Assembly: GCF_001641265.1 (NCBI RefSeq)
Contig: NW_020167545.1
Span: 464,248 to 528,247 of the forward strand
Reading direction: 5' to 3'
DNA from: Pseudogymnoascus destructans
Lineage: Eukaryota; Ascomycota; Leotiomycetes; Thelebolales; Thelebolaceae
Length of the DNA: 64,000 nucleotides
Shown here: in pieces, positions 54,490-64,000 of the stretch
How positions within the stretch are numbered: the stretch's first letter is position 1
Layout: each line of letters starts with the position of its first letter
The notes under the pieces: generated by a model
What the model saw: only the letters and a program-made list of their open reading frames with translations
What the model was told of the DNA's origin: nothing
Database searches by the model: none
Made by a program: the position numbers and the translations under genes

Positions 54490-56043
54490 TTATAACCCCT
54501 CCTCGAATACGTCTTGTAAACTACGTCTACTGCTATAAGCACCGTTGGTATCGTCGTCGTAGTGGTCATCGTCATCGTCATCGTCATTCTCATCATCCAT
54601 AAATTGCTCAGGCCTGTCGTTACTACTTCCATCCTCGTCTGCCGAACCCCAGTCAATGTCATCCTTTAGTGTTCCAATAGATTGCTGTGCAATCTGGTCG
54701 TCTATAAGGGGCATTTTCCTCCGTCGTCCATACATATCCTTGAACTTCAATCGTTTTGGGCCGATATTAGTATGCTGGTTTCTTGGGTAGGCATCAAACC
54801 AGTTGAGGAGCACCTGTCTGGGTACCCCATTCCGAACACCATGGTTCTGTTCGAAGTCAAGGTGGAGCTTTACCTTTACAGCTAGTGACACAAACCAGTC
54901 TAATATAGTTAGCACAAAACAGTAACCACTTATAAACAACGTACATTTAATCCAGAACGGGCCTGGAGCAATTGACGCTGTTCCGTTAGGACGCAGTTCA
55001 CTTGACTCAATCTTCTCGTAGAACAGTATATATCGACTTGCCCAGCAAAAGACACTCTCTGCATCAACAACGCTGTAAATAGACTCGAACACTTCAAAGA
55101 GTCGAGATAGGTCTTGTTCATTCAGCAGAAACGACATGGATGGTTTTGTAAGGGTTTTACCAACACATTCCTGTACATGTTCAGACAAGCTACTATATTT
55201 TGGGTTGGAGGGTCATACCATCATGCAGGTAATAGTCCGGTGCTTCCAGGTATTTGTATTGCCTCTTGCTTTATAGAGAGCCTTGTCTCGAAGCGCAAAG
55301 TTCTCATCGAAGTCAACAGATAGTGTAACGTCATTTACTATAGCCTCAAGCTCCTTGTCTGTTGCTCGCCCATATCGGAGGGTAAGTCGTCGTATTTCAG
55401 GATCCAACTTCTTCCTGATTTGTTTCCACGCATTGTTGTCAAAGAGCTTCGTCTGGCTAGCTGACCGTTGAAACGGTCCCATAGTGCTATTATGGGAACT
55501 GTGGGTGTATTGCTTAGTATGCTTTGCAGTAGGTCGACAGGCTAGTAATGAGTTGGTAGATCCAGTAGAATTACTACTTCTACTACTCTGTTGAAGCGTA
55601 GATGCAACAGTGTTTCGACAGTTGTTGTTCGACCGAAGCTGTTGAGTCAGGTCCAAATGACCATTCTCAAAGGATAGCGTAGTATCTGGCTGGGTAGGGA
55701 GTTGAGAGGAGGCCGCATTCATTAACCCCCCCTGGACACGCTCAGTTTGAGACATTGAGGGGCTAGTTGTATTGGGTGTATCGTGTTGTAGTAACTGCAA
55801 GATAGGTGAATTCATTGATGTCAACGGGGCTCCTTGAACAACCGAGTCTGGAGAATGCTGGCTTTGGGACAACCCTGGACTATTTGAGTCGCGTGGAAGG
55901 AGGTGGCCTAATCCATATGGGTATTGAGACCCAGAATTCCGAGCATTCTGTAGCTGGGAGTTTCCGTAGTTGTAATCCTCTTGGCTGTGGGCTTGCACTG
56001 CACCCTTAGCAATGCGTCTTGGTCGACGTGATGTCTTTGGCAT
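54490..56043 (-). CDS. Element-encoded protein of unknown function with acidic C-terminus
   Basis: Exons (minus) are 55219-56043, 54945-55170 and 54490-54899, giving an intact 486-residue frame. The ATG at 56043 (MPKTSRRPRRIAKGAVQAHS) was chosen because the frame above it begins with TTG. N-terminal ~190 residues are basic, then Ser/Gln/Asn-rich and disordered. A folded-looking middle begins DNNAWKQIRKKLDPEIRRLT and includes LFEVFESIYSVVDAESVFCW and LRPNGTASIAPGPFWIK. A basic stretch (GPKRLKFKDMYGRRRKMP) precedes an Asp-rich tail. Intron 55171-55218 ends in GAACATGTACAG, so the element motif itself forms the acceptor; a 5' UTR intron with another copy is likely just above 56050. By analogy with En/Spm TnpA this could be the motif-binding partner of the transposase, which is inference only. 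Confidence 0.7.
55171..55186. repeat. Element motif copy at splice acceptor
   Basis: CTGTACATGTTCAGAC. In the minus orientation GAACATGTACAG forms the acceptor of intron 55171-55218. Confidence 0.8.
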
Positions 56044-56352
56044 AGTAAGGAACCTACAACCCAAGAATTAGCCTATCTTCTGTACATGTTCAGAGGGGGG
56101 CACAAACACTGATTGTATATTCTTATACACTCTGTAATTATACCATAATATATAGTAGTTTGAGAACACAGTATTGTGGTTGTACGTGTATATTTCCAAA
56201 CACTCTATTACGCGTGTGTGGAGCAAATATATGTGAGCACGTGACCCAAGATGACTAACACAGTAGTATTATCCAACTCTGTATGCGGCTCTTACTATAA
56301 TATAACCCCCGTATTCAACAGGAGGTCTTCAAGCAACATATAGTGAATCATA
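56044..56352. promoter_or_regulatory. Divergent promoter region of the element
   Basis: 309 bp between the start codons of the minus-strand gene and the transposase ORF. It contains one motif copy (56080-56095) and AT-rich stretches. Confidence 0.45.
56080..56096. repeat. Element motif copy in divergent leader
   Basis: CTGTACATGTTCAGAGG. In the minus orientation it precedes GGCTAATTCTTGGG and TTGTAG, i.e. a plausible 5' UTR intron end of the gene starting at 56043. Confidence 0.75.
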
Positions 56353-59300
56353 ATGGACTTAAGCCCAGATACAACATATACAGCTGAGGATTTTGGCAAT
56401 CCAAATCGTCGGCGAAGGCGCAAGTGGCCAACTTATAGTGCAAACCTTCGAAGACATGTTGCACATCGGACTACACAAATAGGCCAGGCAGAGGCTGTAC
56501 GGAGATGACACCTGCAGCTTCCTATTCCTAATAATGAAACAAGTAGCATCCAAACCTGTATAATACCTCCCTCGCTAACATTAAACCAGCCAGAAGACTA
56601 CTACACAATGTATGATAGTGACAGCAATAGTAGTCCTGCCTTTATCTCCAACGATCAACCGGCCAACACAGGATCTAATATGCCAATTATGGAGCCAGGC
56701 TCTTCCTATACATGTTCAAAGGACGCTCTTTATTGTGACGATTATAATAGCATGGCTATGGGGGACAACAGCTCGGATAGTAACTCTGTAGAGAGTGAAA
56801 ACACTCCCAAGATTCATTTTACAAGCAATGAGGTCATTGATCTATCTGCACTGAACCCTCGCTCAGCGCCAGTATCTGACTTTACAATGGCATTCGGACT
56901 CTGGTGCGATACACACCGGGTTACCCGGCAGACTTATAAGGCTTTACTCCAAGTTTTACGACTTCTTCCAAATGAGGAGTTTCGACAGCTCCCAGAAAAC
57001 CTTGCAACACTCCAAAAGTGGTGCCGTCGTCGCCTTCCTTTACTACCGCTCCAAAGATCAGTTGTTGATGTCCGGATGGATAAACAGCCATCAGGCAATG
57101 CAGCAACGTCCCAAAGCTATATATACTTCTTTGACCCGCGGGTTATCGCTGCCACTATACTATCATCAACACTCGGTCAGCCAATACACCAAGGAATGGC
57201 CGAGATTGTAGACAATCCATCCGAGTTTTACCATTCCCGTGCATGGGGCTCTTCAATTCGGACCTGTGGCAGCGACTTTGCCCTATATAAAGGTGGAGAG
57301 CCAATATTTCCCTCAGACTTTGTCCAGTATAAGTGCAAAAGTCAGACCTGTTGTAGCTCCACCTCCAAGCATACAGGGCAGGTAGTGTTTGTTGGGCGTG
57401 ATAGACGGGAACTGTCTACTACTATCAATACAGTACTCCTTCATATCAGGCCTTTATTGCATCGGAACGACATACTATACCAGTCCCGTGGACTACAGGA
57501 GGAAATTAGAAAGCTGTCAACAAGTGAGCGCATTATTGACAACGAGGGTTTAGTCTGGGTCCAGCCAAACCAGGTATTACACCGTCGACCCGATATTAGC
57601 ATCCAGTGGGGTGATGGTACTATACGGACACCCTGGGCAGTTACTAAGATCTTTACCAAGGCCCATGGCATCGTTGATATCCAGAAGAGTACACCAATAC
57701 GTGGGGGGCTAGAGATTAAGCAATACGGCCGAGAGTACCTTATGGCTACAGTTATGGCAGGAGTACTGTCACTGCCCCTCATTATGTTTATTGACGATTT
57801 TGGACTATACCGCAACATGTACCGCTCAGTTACTGGAGTATATATGATGCCAGCTGGGCTTGGTATTGAGCAGCGACAAAGGAGCATGAATAGTCATACT
57901 CTAACCCTTGGGCCCCATGGTTCTCAGCTTGATGCTACAGTATCGGTCCTCCGAACATGTATAGGGGCCCTTGAGCGTGGAAGCCCAATGGTTATTAGAG
58001 GAGTAAAGACAGTAGTATGGGCCCCGTTCATTACTATTCTAGGTGATATGAAAGGGCAACAACAGTCAGCTGGTTTTCTTTCCCCAAGGGCTAACCTCTG
58101 CTGTCGGTTCTGTGATGCAAGCCTTGATACAAGGGCTGATCTCAGAAGAGATATTGCACGCCATGGTCGGTTCCACTACCAAGTACAGGACCTACGCATG
58201 CAGATGGATAAACTTACCTCAAAGTCAACTCGGTTACAATTTGGTCGCCGACATGGGTTAGCTGACCAGCCATCTGCCTTACAGTCTGTAATACCAGCAC
58301 TTGACATTATTATAAGCCGCCCCCCCGATCCAGCACACAGTGAGTTCCTTGGTATCGTTCGGAGACTATATCCAATATTATATGGGCCATTGCTAACTCC
58401 AGTTGCCCAGGTTGAGTTTACTAAACAGTTCCAGACATATACGTTCCCGCCTGGCTGGAGTCGAATCCAATCGCCAGAGAAGCACATACGGTCCTGGTCA
58501 ATGAGCGAGTGTGGGAAGGCGTCAATTATCGTGCCATTAATACTTCGCGGTTGGCTAAAGACTATCCATATACGGCATACGTTCCAGCTAGCCCTTGCCC
58601 GCGAATGTCCAGTGACACACCGGCCTATACATACCAGAACTGATGTAGATTTCATTGTCCGTGCCTTTGGTCATATTGCACGGAGTAATTCCTTCGTGTC
58701 CTCAACTAGCCTCACGAGTAAGGAGCGGCTAGAATTCCACAATGTCATATTGGAGGGGAGAGCTAGTTTTTTATGTCTTATGAAAGCTGCAGCGAAGTCG
58801 TCAGAGAGTGTAGAAACTAGACAACCTTCTCGTAGTAGGAGAAGCCCTGCGCTGTCTATCCCTCTATACTCGAATAGTTACGTCCAAAGTGGTTCCGATA
58901 CTGAGACAAGTACGGACGACCAAGGCAACAATACTCAAGATAGTTCTTGTATTCCTGGTTATGCAGGCAGACTTCCGAATTACCATATTGCATTACATTT
59001 TAACCAAATGATGGAGGAGTACGGGGTTGTCTGGAATACAAATGTGTTCTGGGGAGAGGATAAGCACAAGTTTTTCAAGGAGGCAGTTACTCGGACAAAT
59101 CATAGACGACCCGAGCGTGACTTACTTATCCAGGAGTGTATATTCTCAACGCTACGGTATACTCTGTGTGGTGCCTTCCTCCACACATGTATAGAGATCT
59201 CTGCTCAGATTATGAGGATTCGGGACAGCTGCCCAGCTGTATTCGAAACCCTACTAACTGTTGCTGACAGGCGAGTATTAACATCACAGTCAGGGGTTCA

Positions 59301-59841
59301 CCAGAATATACATTCTAACAACTTGCATATTGATGCCCGAGTACAGGGTGAGTTATCAAGCAAAGCATGCGTCCTACAGGAACTGCCTATCAAAGCTCGA
59401 CAGTTTACCATACCCTTTTTAAATATGTTCGAAGGAACCCTTACTAAATATGGCTACCACTCGGTATTGTTTGGTAATACCCGTTTCCGCTGGTATGAGA
59501 AATTGACATATTCTATTATAGATAGTTCCCGACGGCGAACACTACAGCAGAATGATATAGTGCTAACTATTGACAGCACGTTTGGCAGGATAATTGGCTT
59601 GTTTACTTATGCCCCTAGTCCTGATCAGTTGCCCCACGTCTTCATTCTTATAAATAAGTTGGTTCAGAATAGTAACTTAGATACAATGCTTAACCTTCCT
59701 ATATTTACCCAAACCTCAGCCCGTCAAATTGTCACCCTGCCGCAACTTAAGGCAGATGAGATATATATGGTACCCTCTCCAAATAGCGAACTCTATCCAA
59801 ATCAGTATATTCGTTGTACTTGGGACGTACGCTTCCAGTAG
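56353..59841 (+). pseudogene. Tnp2/Plavaka-like transposase, one in-frame stop
   Basis: Large transposase-like protein. From ATG 56353 (MDLSPDTTYTAEDF) the frame is open to the TAG at 59839-59841 except for one TGA at 56506-56508, where CGA would continue an Arg run (AVRR-stop-HLQLPIPN). From the later ATG at 56608 it gives 1,077 residues. Landmarks: LIMFIDDFGLYRNMYRSVTG, MNSHTLTLGPHGSQLDATVS, FITILGDMKGQQQSAGFLSP followed by a CCRFC knuckle, and PDPAHSEFLGIVRRLYPILY, which resembles the DPMHNLFLG motif of Tnp2/Plavaka/KDZ-type transposases. The last third has MMEEYGVVWNTNVFWGEDKH and QLPIKARQFTIPF-type segments of unknown role. A splice donor overlaps the stop (CAGTA/GTAAGC), so a tiny 3' exon near 60017 is possible. 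Family level is an inference from motifs. Confidence 0.65.
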
Positions 59842-60072
59842 TAAGCGGATTGTCAAGCGCCCTCTATACATGTTCCATCACTTTGGTGGGGTCTATTGGC
59901 CAAATCAACCTCCGGATATCAACTCTCAACTTCTTCCTTCAACCACCACCACCAACAACAACAACAACAACAACAACAACATGTGCTGTCTGGCTGTTCT
60001 TTGGCCCTTGGAATAGCTTCGAGTAAGTGCAACTATCTATTACTTTGTTTATTTCCTTTTACATTCATCTTA
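59842..60072. other. Spacer between transposase and helicase genes
   Basis: Contains a motif copy (CCTCTATACATGTTCCATCA, 59861-59880) and a CAACAACAACAA run at 59951-59980. A short frame HVLSGCSLALGIAS before a GTAAGTG donor may be an upstream exon of the helicase gene, but its phase does not fit. Confidence 0.4.
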
Positions 60073-60287
60073 CTGACCAAACGAAGCTATCTACAAGCTG
60101 GTGTGAGGCCAACTGGCCAAACCTGGCCAAATATCGAAGAGCATCATTGCCAATACTCAAATTCACTCACTCCAACACCAACACACTGTGCGACCAACTT
60201 GTTTTACCTCATTTCCACACCAACAACCTCACTGGCGCTGTTTTGAAATTCACCCGGGTGAATTGAAGGTGAGAACCCTAGAATATC

Positions 60288-60305
60288 CCGAACATGTACA
60301 GAGGC
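60288..60305. repeat. Element motif copy in intron 60258-60324
   Basis: CCGAACATGTACAGAGGC, followed 8 bases later by the branch-like TTCTAATACC and the acceptor CTCTAG. Confidence 0.85.
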
Positions 60306-60458
60306 ATGGTTCTAATACCTCTAGAACAATTACTATGTCGACCACACCCCTTCCAAACGCGCAAAGACGCATGGCATTCCTCAGAAATCCGAACCAAAGG
60401 CTCAAAAGGATCCAAACCCATCCGGAAGCAGCTCTGCAAAGAATGAGGTAAGGTGCCC

Positions 60459-60476
60459 CTCTCTGAACATGTACAC
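60459..60476. repeat. Element motif copy in intron 60448-60495
   Basis: CTCTCTGAACATGTACAC, followed by GGGACTAATAC and the acceptor CAATAG. Confidence 0.85.
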
Positions 60477-62240
60477 GGGACTAATACAGCAATAGACTTC
60501 AAGGAAGCGCGCTGCAGCCTTGCAGTATCAGGTGACAAAGTGGGCACCGGGGAACCCACTCAACGACATGTCAAGGCTGGCCGAATCGTCAGTTGCTGGA
60601 TACCTTGGCTATACCGACACCATCCACTTACGCCACCTGAAATGGTCATGGCCTGTAATGAAGGGAGCAATGGTATTCGAAACCACTCTGAAGAACAAGC
60701 TACAGACCAATGCAACTTCCATATTGGAGGCTTCAATCGACGATGCTGGATGCATATGAATTTGAGGCCAATATCGACACTCTTATTTCAGCTTTCGATG
60801 CTCGAACCGAAGAGGACAACGCAGATACGGAGAACACAACCCGAGCACTTACACTGCTATTTGCTGGGATTATACACCACGTTGCCAATGCCCTTGAAGA
60901 TATGGACCTATTGACCCATGACGACCCTGAGCTAAAGGCGCAGTTTACCAATCTACGCGTTCATCAGTCAGGTGTGAAGGGGTTCTTTGTCCCAGCGTTC
61001 GACATGAAGGCAGTGCTTGCCCCTACACTTGGCCCGCTTGTTTTACATAGCGAGCATGCCATGGAGCGGTATTCAAGAGCTTATACGTGTATTCGCTACC
61101 TACTTTATTATACTACAACGTCGAAGTTTGCTACGATCAAAGGCGAACTTACAAAGGGCACCTATTTCGAATCTGGAAGTGTACTTCAAGACAGGCTCCC
61201 ATCTTGGATGGGCAGTGATACTGTGGTTGAGATTCCTGGAGCGACTTCCATCATTGGTCTTATGAACCAAGACAAGCACATCCCACTCCAGGTTACCCTC
61301 CAGTTTGTCCATGAGGAGGGAACAGACGATAATGAGGATCTTCTGCGTCATATGAATTCATACCTGAAGCGAAAGAAGATCCGATTGTTGAAGGACAGCG
61401 TTGACTACAAGCATGAGATTCGAGACTTCGAGATCGCACCCCAGTGGCGTGATCACCTACGCCATGAGCTTCTGCTCCCGCGGCTCAGATGCGACTTCAG
61501 CACCCTTACCTTGGTCTCAACTACTCTCCTGATACAGACTGCGGCCCTGTACATGTTCCAGAGGAGGGCTCATGGATCATCTACGACAATGACAATCTGA
61601 TGTTGTTATACCATGGACTGATGTGCTCGACATCCTTCAATCTGGTACCTGTTTCCGCATCGACTATTCCCTCAAAGTTGTTGATGCAGATGAGGATGGG
61701 CCGTATCCTTATGAGTTCGATGGGGGCCCTATCCAGGTTTGTAGCATCAACGAGAGCACAATAGCTACAGTCAATAACGCATCTACTGGAGAGACTACTA
61801 CCGGAGAAGATTTTACAGCCGTTGTAGGCCCTTCGCCTCCACTCCCTCCCACTCAACATGACATAAAGGGGAAAGGCCCTGAGGTCCCAACAGGTCCACA
61901 CACAGCGAAGATGATGCGCGATAAACCTGCACTATCATACTTGGAAGGGGTCCTTTCAGGATCAAACCATCACGGGATCCGTGGCATGGTAACTCCTACG
62001 AAATTGTTTGGTGATTGCAACTCTGCAGAATCGCAAGCATGGCACCTTGGTGTCGACGTATCAACCCCAGCTGGCATTGAGGCATTTATCCGAAAGGTTA
62101 TCGGTACTCTACGTGTTGCTAATGTTGCGCCAAAGAAGGCCCTAAACTTGGCTGGCCTGCCTTCAATTGTTCAGCAAGAGATTCAGAGTGGAATGGCTGC
62201 TGCCACTTCTACAACTCTAAATGCAGACGTAAGCATCCAA

Positions 62241-62258
62241 CTCTGTACATGTACAGAG
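62241..62258. repeat. Perfect element motif palindrome in intron 62229-62285
   Basis: CTCTGTACATGTACAGAG is an exact 18-bp palindrome, followed by ACACCACTAACGC and the acceptor ATATAG. Confidence 0.92.
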
Positions 62259-63213
62259 ACACCACTAACGCTAATTGCGATATAGCTTCCAGTAACAAGC
62301 GAGGATGCAACAAGTATGGAAGACTTTTATAAGATGCAAAAGCTCTTCACGGGGGATGAGTCCCAGACAGGCCCTCCTCTCGATGCCTGCCTTATAATCG
62401 CAGACGCTCATTTCGACACATGGCATGATAAGGAGCACACTCTTGCCAAATATGTTCTACGGTCACTCCCAACAGTACAAATCCGGCCTCTTGGCCACCA
62501 GGTTACCGGGTTCTTGTGGATGATCCTCAAAGCTTACGGTTATACACACGCTCCAACAAAGGAAGGGCAACTTCAAGCCGACGAACTTCAAACAGCTCGC
62601 ACATATGGCGGGGTACTTGTCGATAATATGGGCTTGGGGAAAACCTACACCTCATGTTTGTATCTCGAGTGGGTCATCCAGTTCTTTACACCAGAGACGC
62701 CAGGTAATTACAGACCGCACTTGATATTGGCGCCAGCTGGGCCGGTGATAGAGCAATGGAGGCTCGACATAACAAAGAACTTCAAGGGAATCAACCTGAT
62801 CCTTGCATACGGGGACTCGCCACCAGACGGAGCTTCCTCATTACGGTGGATTTCATCCAAGGCAATGCGAAGCCACCCCCATAGTCCGAAGAAGTTTCCG
62901 GCCGGTCTCCGTTTTATATTTGACCAAAACAACCGAATGGCTGCCAAGACAGTAATCCTTACGTCTTATGACACGCTTGCCGCTCGAACACTTCAGAAAC
63001 CGCGTCGACAGCCTGGCGATACTACCCAGTTTAAGCCGTCAGAATGGATTGGAAGATGGAAGGGTGTCTTTCACACCGTTATTATGGATGAAGGCCACAA
63101 AGTGCGAAATCCTCTAACTAACATCCATGTGGCAGTTGCAAGGTTGAACGCGCGGCATCATTGGTTTATTACTGGTACACCAATTCAGAATCAGAGCTCT
63201 GTAAGTCAGACCA

Positions 63214-63235
63214 CTCCTGTACATGTACAGAGCTA
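63214..63235. repeat. Element motif copy in intron 63201-63251
   Basis: CTCCTGTACATGTACAGAG at 63214-63232 is followed by CTAGGCTAATTG and the acceptor AAAAG. Confidence 0.9.
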
Positions 63236-64000
63236 GGCTAATTGATAAAAGGATATTCTTGGACCTCTCAACATTCTATGGCCTCAGATATCAAAGTCCC
63301 TCTCTTCGACAGAGGAGAGATCTACATGGGTAGATTCACTCAACGGCAATTACAAGGACTTCGAGCTCCTACTTCTGCCAGATGTACTGCACACGTCGTG
63401 GAAGAACCTCATCGCTACAGACCCTTATCGTGTCCGAACACTTATCAACAGTAAGGACAAGACAACTATAAACAAGTTGTACAGATGCTTGGAGCAATTG
63501 CTTCTCCTTCGTCGGTCAACTGCAACATCAATCCCTACGGACTGCCACGGAGGACGTTTGTCGCTGAAGAATCTGATGCCGCCGTACGAAATTACCACTG
63601 TCCAGCTCCGAATGAACTCAGCTGAAGCTGCTGAGTACCAGATGTTTCATCAGTCCTTTGTAAAGGATTACGAAGAAGGTCTTGCGCTGTGGACAGAACA
63701 GAAACAGAGCCGTATTGATCCATCGTCAGAGATCAAGAGCTTTCCTTGTGTGACTGGCCCATTGAGGAAGATGACAGTTAATGCAGTTTCGACTATGCTA
63801 AGTCGATTTCACGACACCCTGGAGAATACAACGGTACGAAAGAAGCGACTCGATGATACAGTGGCAACCATCAATATACTTCGTACACAGGGCTTTACAG
63901 GTTTACAACTGGCGCACGCTACTCTGCGAGCTGGCGATCGGTTAATCAAGGACGCTACTGACCTTCTTCGCCACCTTACCTTTGGTAGTCCGAAGCTGCG

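Larger units (their letters stand above)
54275..64000. mobile_element. Candidate large DNA transposon (Tnp2/Plavaka-like), right end outside window
   Basis: One gene on the minus strand and two on the plus strand share a lower GC content than host genes and, in most of their introns, a common palindromic motif. The left boundary is uncertain: CACTATGCTAGG at 54275, 215 bp beyond the last gene, resembles a CACTA terminus. The transposase-like ORF and the SNF2 helicase are described separately. Grouping them into one element is inferred from the shared motif and compact spacing. Confidence 0.55.
60073..64000 (+). pseudogene. SNF2-type helicase gene, frameshifted, truncated by window end
   Basis: SNF2-family ATPase/helicase likely carried by the mobile element. 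Supported pieces: exon to 60257 (ending LTGAVLKFTR), intron 60258-60324, exon 60325-60447 (VDHTPSKRAKTHG..SAKNE), intron 60448-60495, exon from 60496 (TSRKRAAALQYQVTKWAPGN), introns 62229-62285 and 63201-63251, then open to the window end. Three one-base shifts (near 60745, 61487 and 61612) break the pre-helicase part. ATPase motifs: LRPLGHQ-type Q region (IRPLGHQVTGFLWM), Walker A VDNMGLGKTYTS at about 62617-62650, a LAPAGPVIEQW block, DEGH (VIMDEGHKVRNP, 63080s) and FITGTPIQNQSS (motif III). The C-terminal lobe lies largely beyond the window. The N-terminus is uncertain because no upstream exon joins in phase. Confidence 0.75.

Noticed and set aside
61545..61566. Copy of the element motif (CCTGTACATGTTCCAGAGG)
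   Set aside because: Not counted among intron copies because the surrounding frame (DTDCGPVHVPEEGSWIIYDN) appears coding; it may be coincidental or a former intron end.
24..64000. CRISPR arrays, bacterial operons, prophage
   Set aside because: Spliced genes and fungal families throughout; the tandem arrays have no unique spacers between units.

Overview
The window is nuclear DNA of a filamentous ascomycete (Pezizomycotina; I cannot fix the class). The basis is short GT-AG introns of about 45-60 nt with CTAAC/CTAAT branch sites, GC-rich host genes, and fungal markers: a KipA-type kinesin, a GPI-anchored Cu-only superoxide dismutase, CrzA, Dga1 and Ty3/gypsy remnants. No tRNA, rRNA or CRISPR array was seen.

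Host blocks. 2.0-11.4 kb: KipA-like kinesin-7, a cell-surface SOD, LSM6 and, divergently, an Esc2/Rad60 SUMO-like-domain protein. 21.3-28.7 kb: an STK19-domain protein, a C2H2 transcription factor and a DGAT2-type diacylglycerol acyltransferase. 35.6-50.2 kb: a conserved-looking protein of unknown function, the calcineurin-responsive factor CrzA, and a roughly 2,090-residue low-complexity protein. Minisatellites and simple repeats fill the long intergenic gaps.

Accessory blocks. 11.5-21.3 kb: a frameshifted histone H3-like gene whose tail lacks K9, K14 and K18; a divergent gene of unknown function; a BED-finger-like relic split by a solo-LTR-like element with a perfect 5-bp target duplication; an NB-ARC (NLR) fragment; a damaged phosphoglycerate-mutase-family gene; and LTR copies. 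28.9-33.3 kb: a scrambled Ty3/gypsy element (gag, reverse transcriptase, LTRs in both orientations, two further solo-LTR insertions). 51-64 kb: a small unknown gene with a tandemly repeated splice acceptor, a secreted GH33 sialidase, and then, from about 54.3 kb to the end of the window, what looks like a large DNA transposon. It carries an acidic-tailed protein, a Tnp2/Plavaka-like transposase ORF and an SNF2-type helicase cut off by the window edge.

The most unusual signal is in the introns of the two accessory modules. In the 54-64 kb element 7 of 8 predicted introns carry a copy of the palindrome CTCTGTACATGTACAGAG or a variant, usually just upstream of the branch point. In the 11.7-14 kb module 5 of 7 predicted introns carry a different motif, TCTGGTAATC/GATTACCAGA, in the same place. 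Host introns here lack both. Each module therefore seems to have its own intron-embedded DNA signature.
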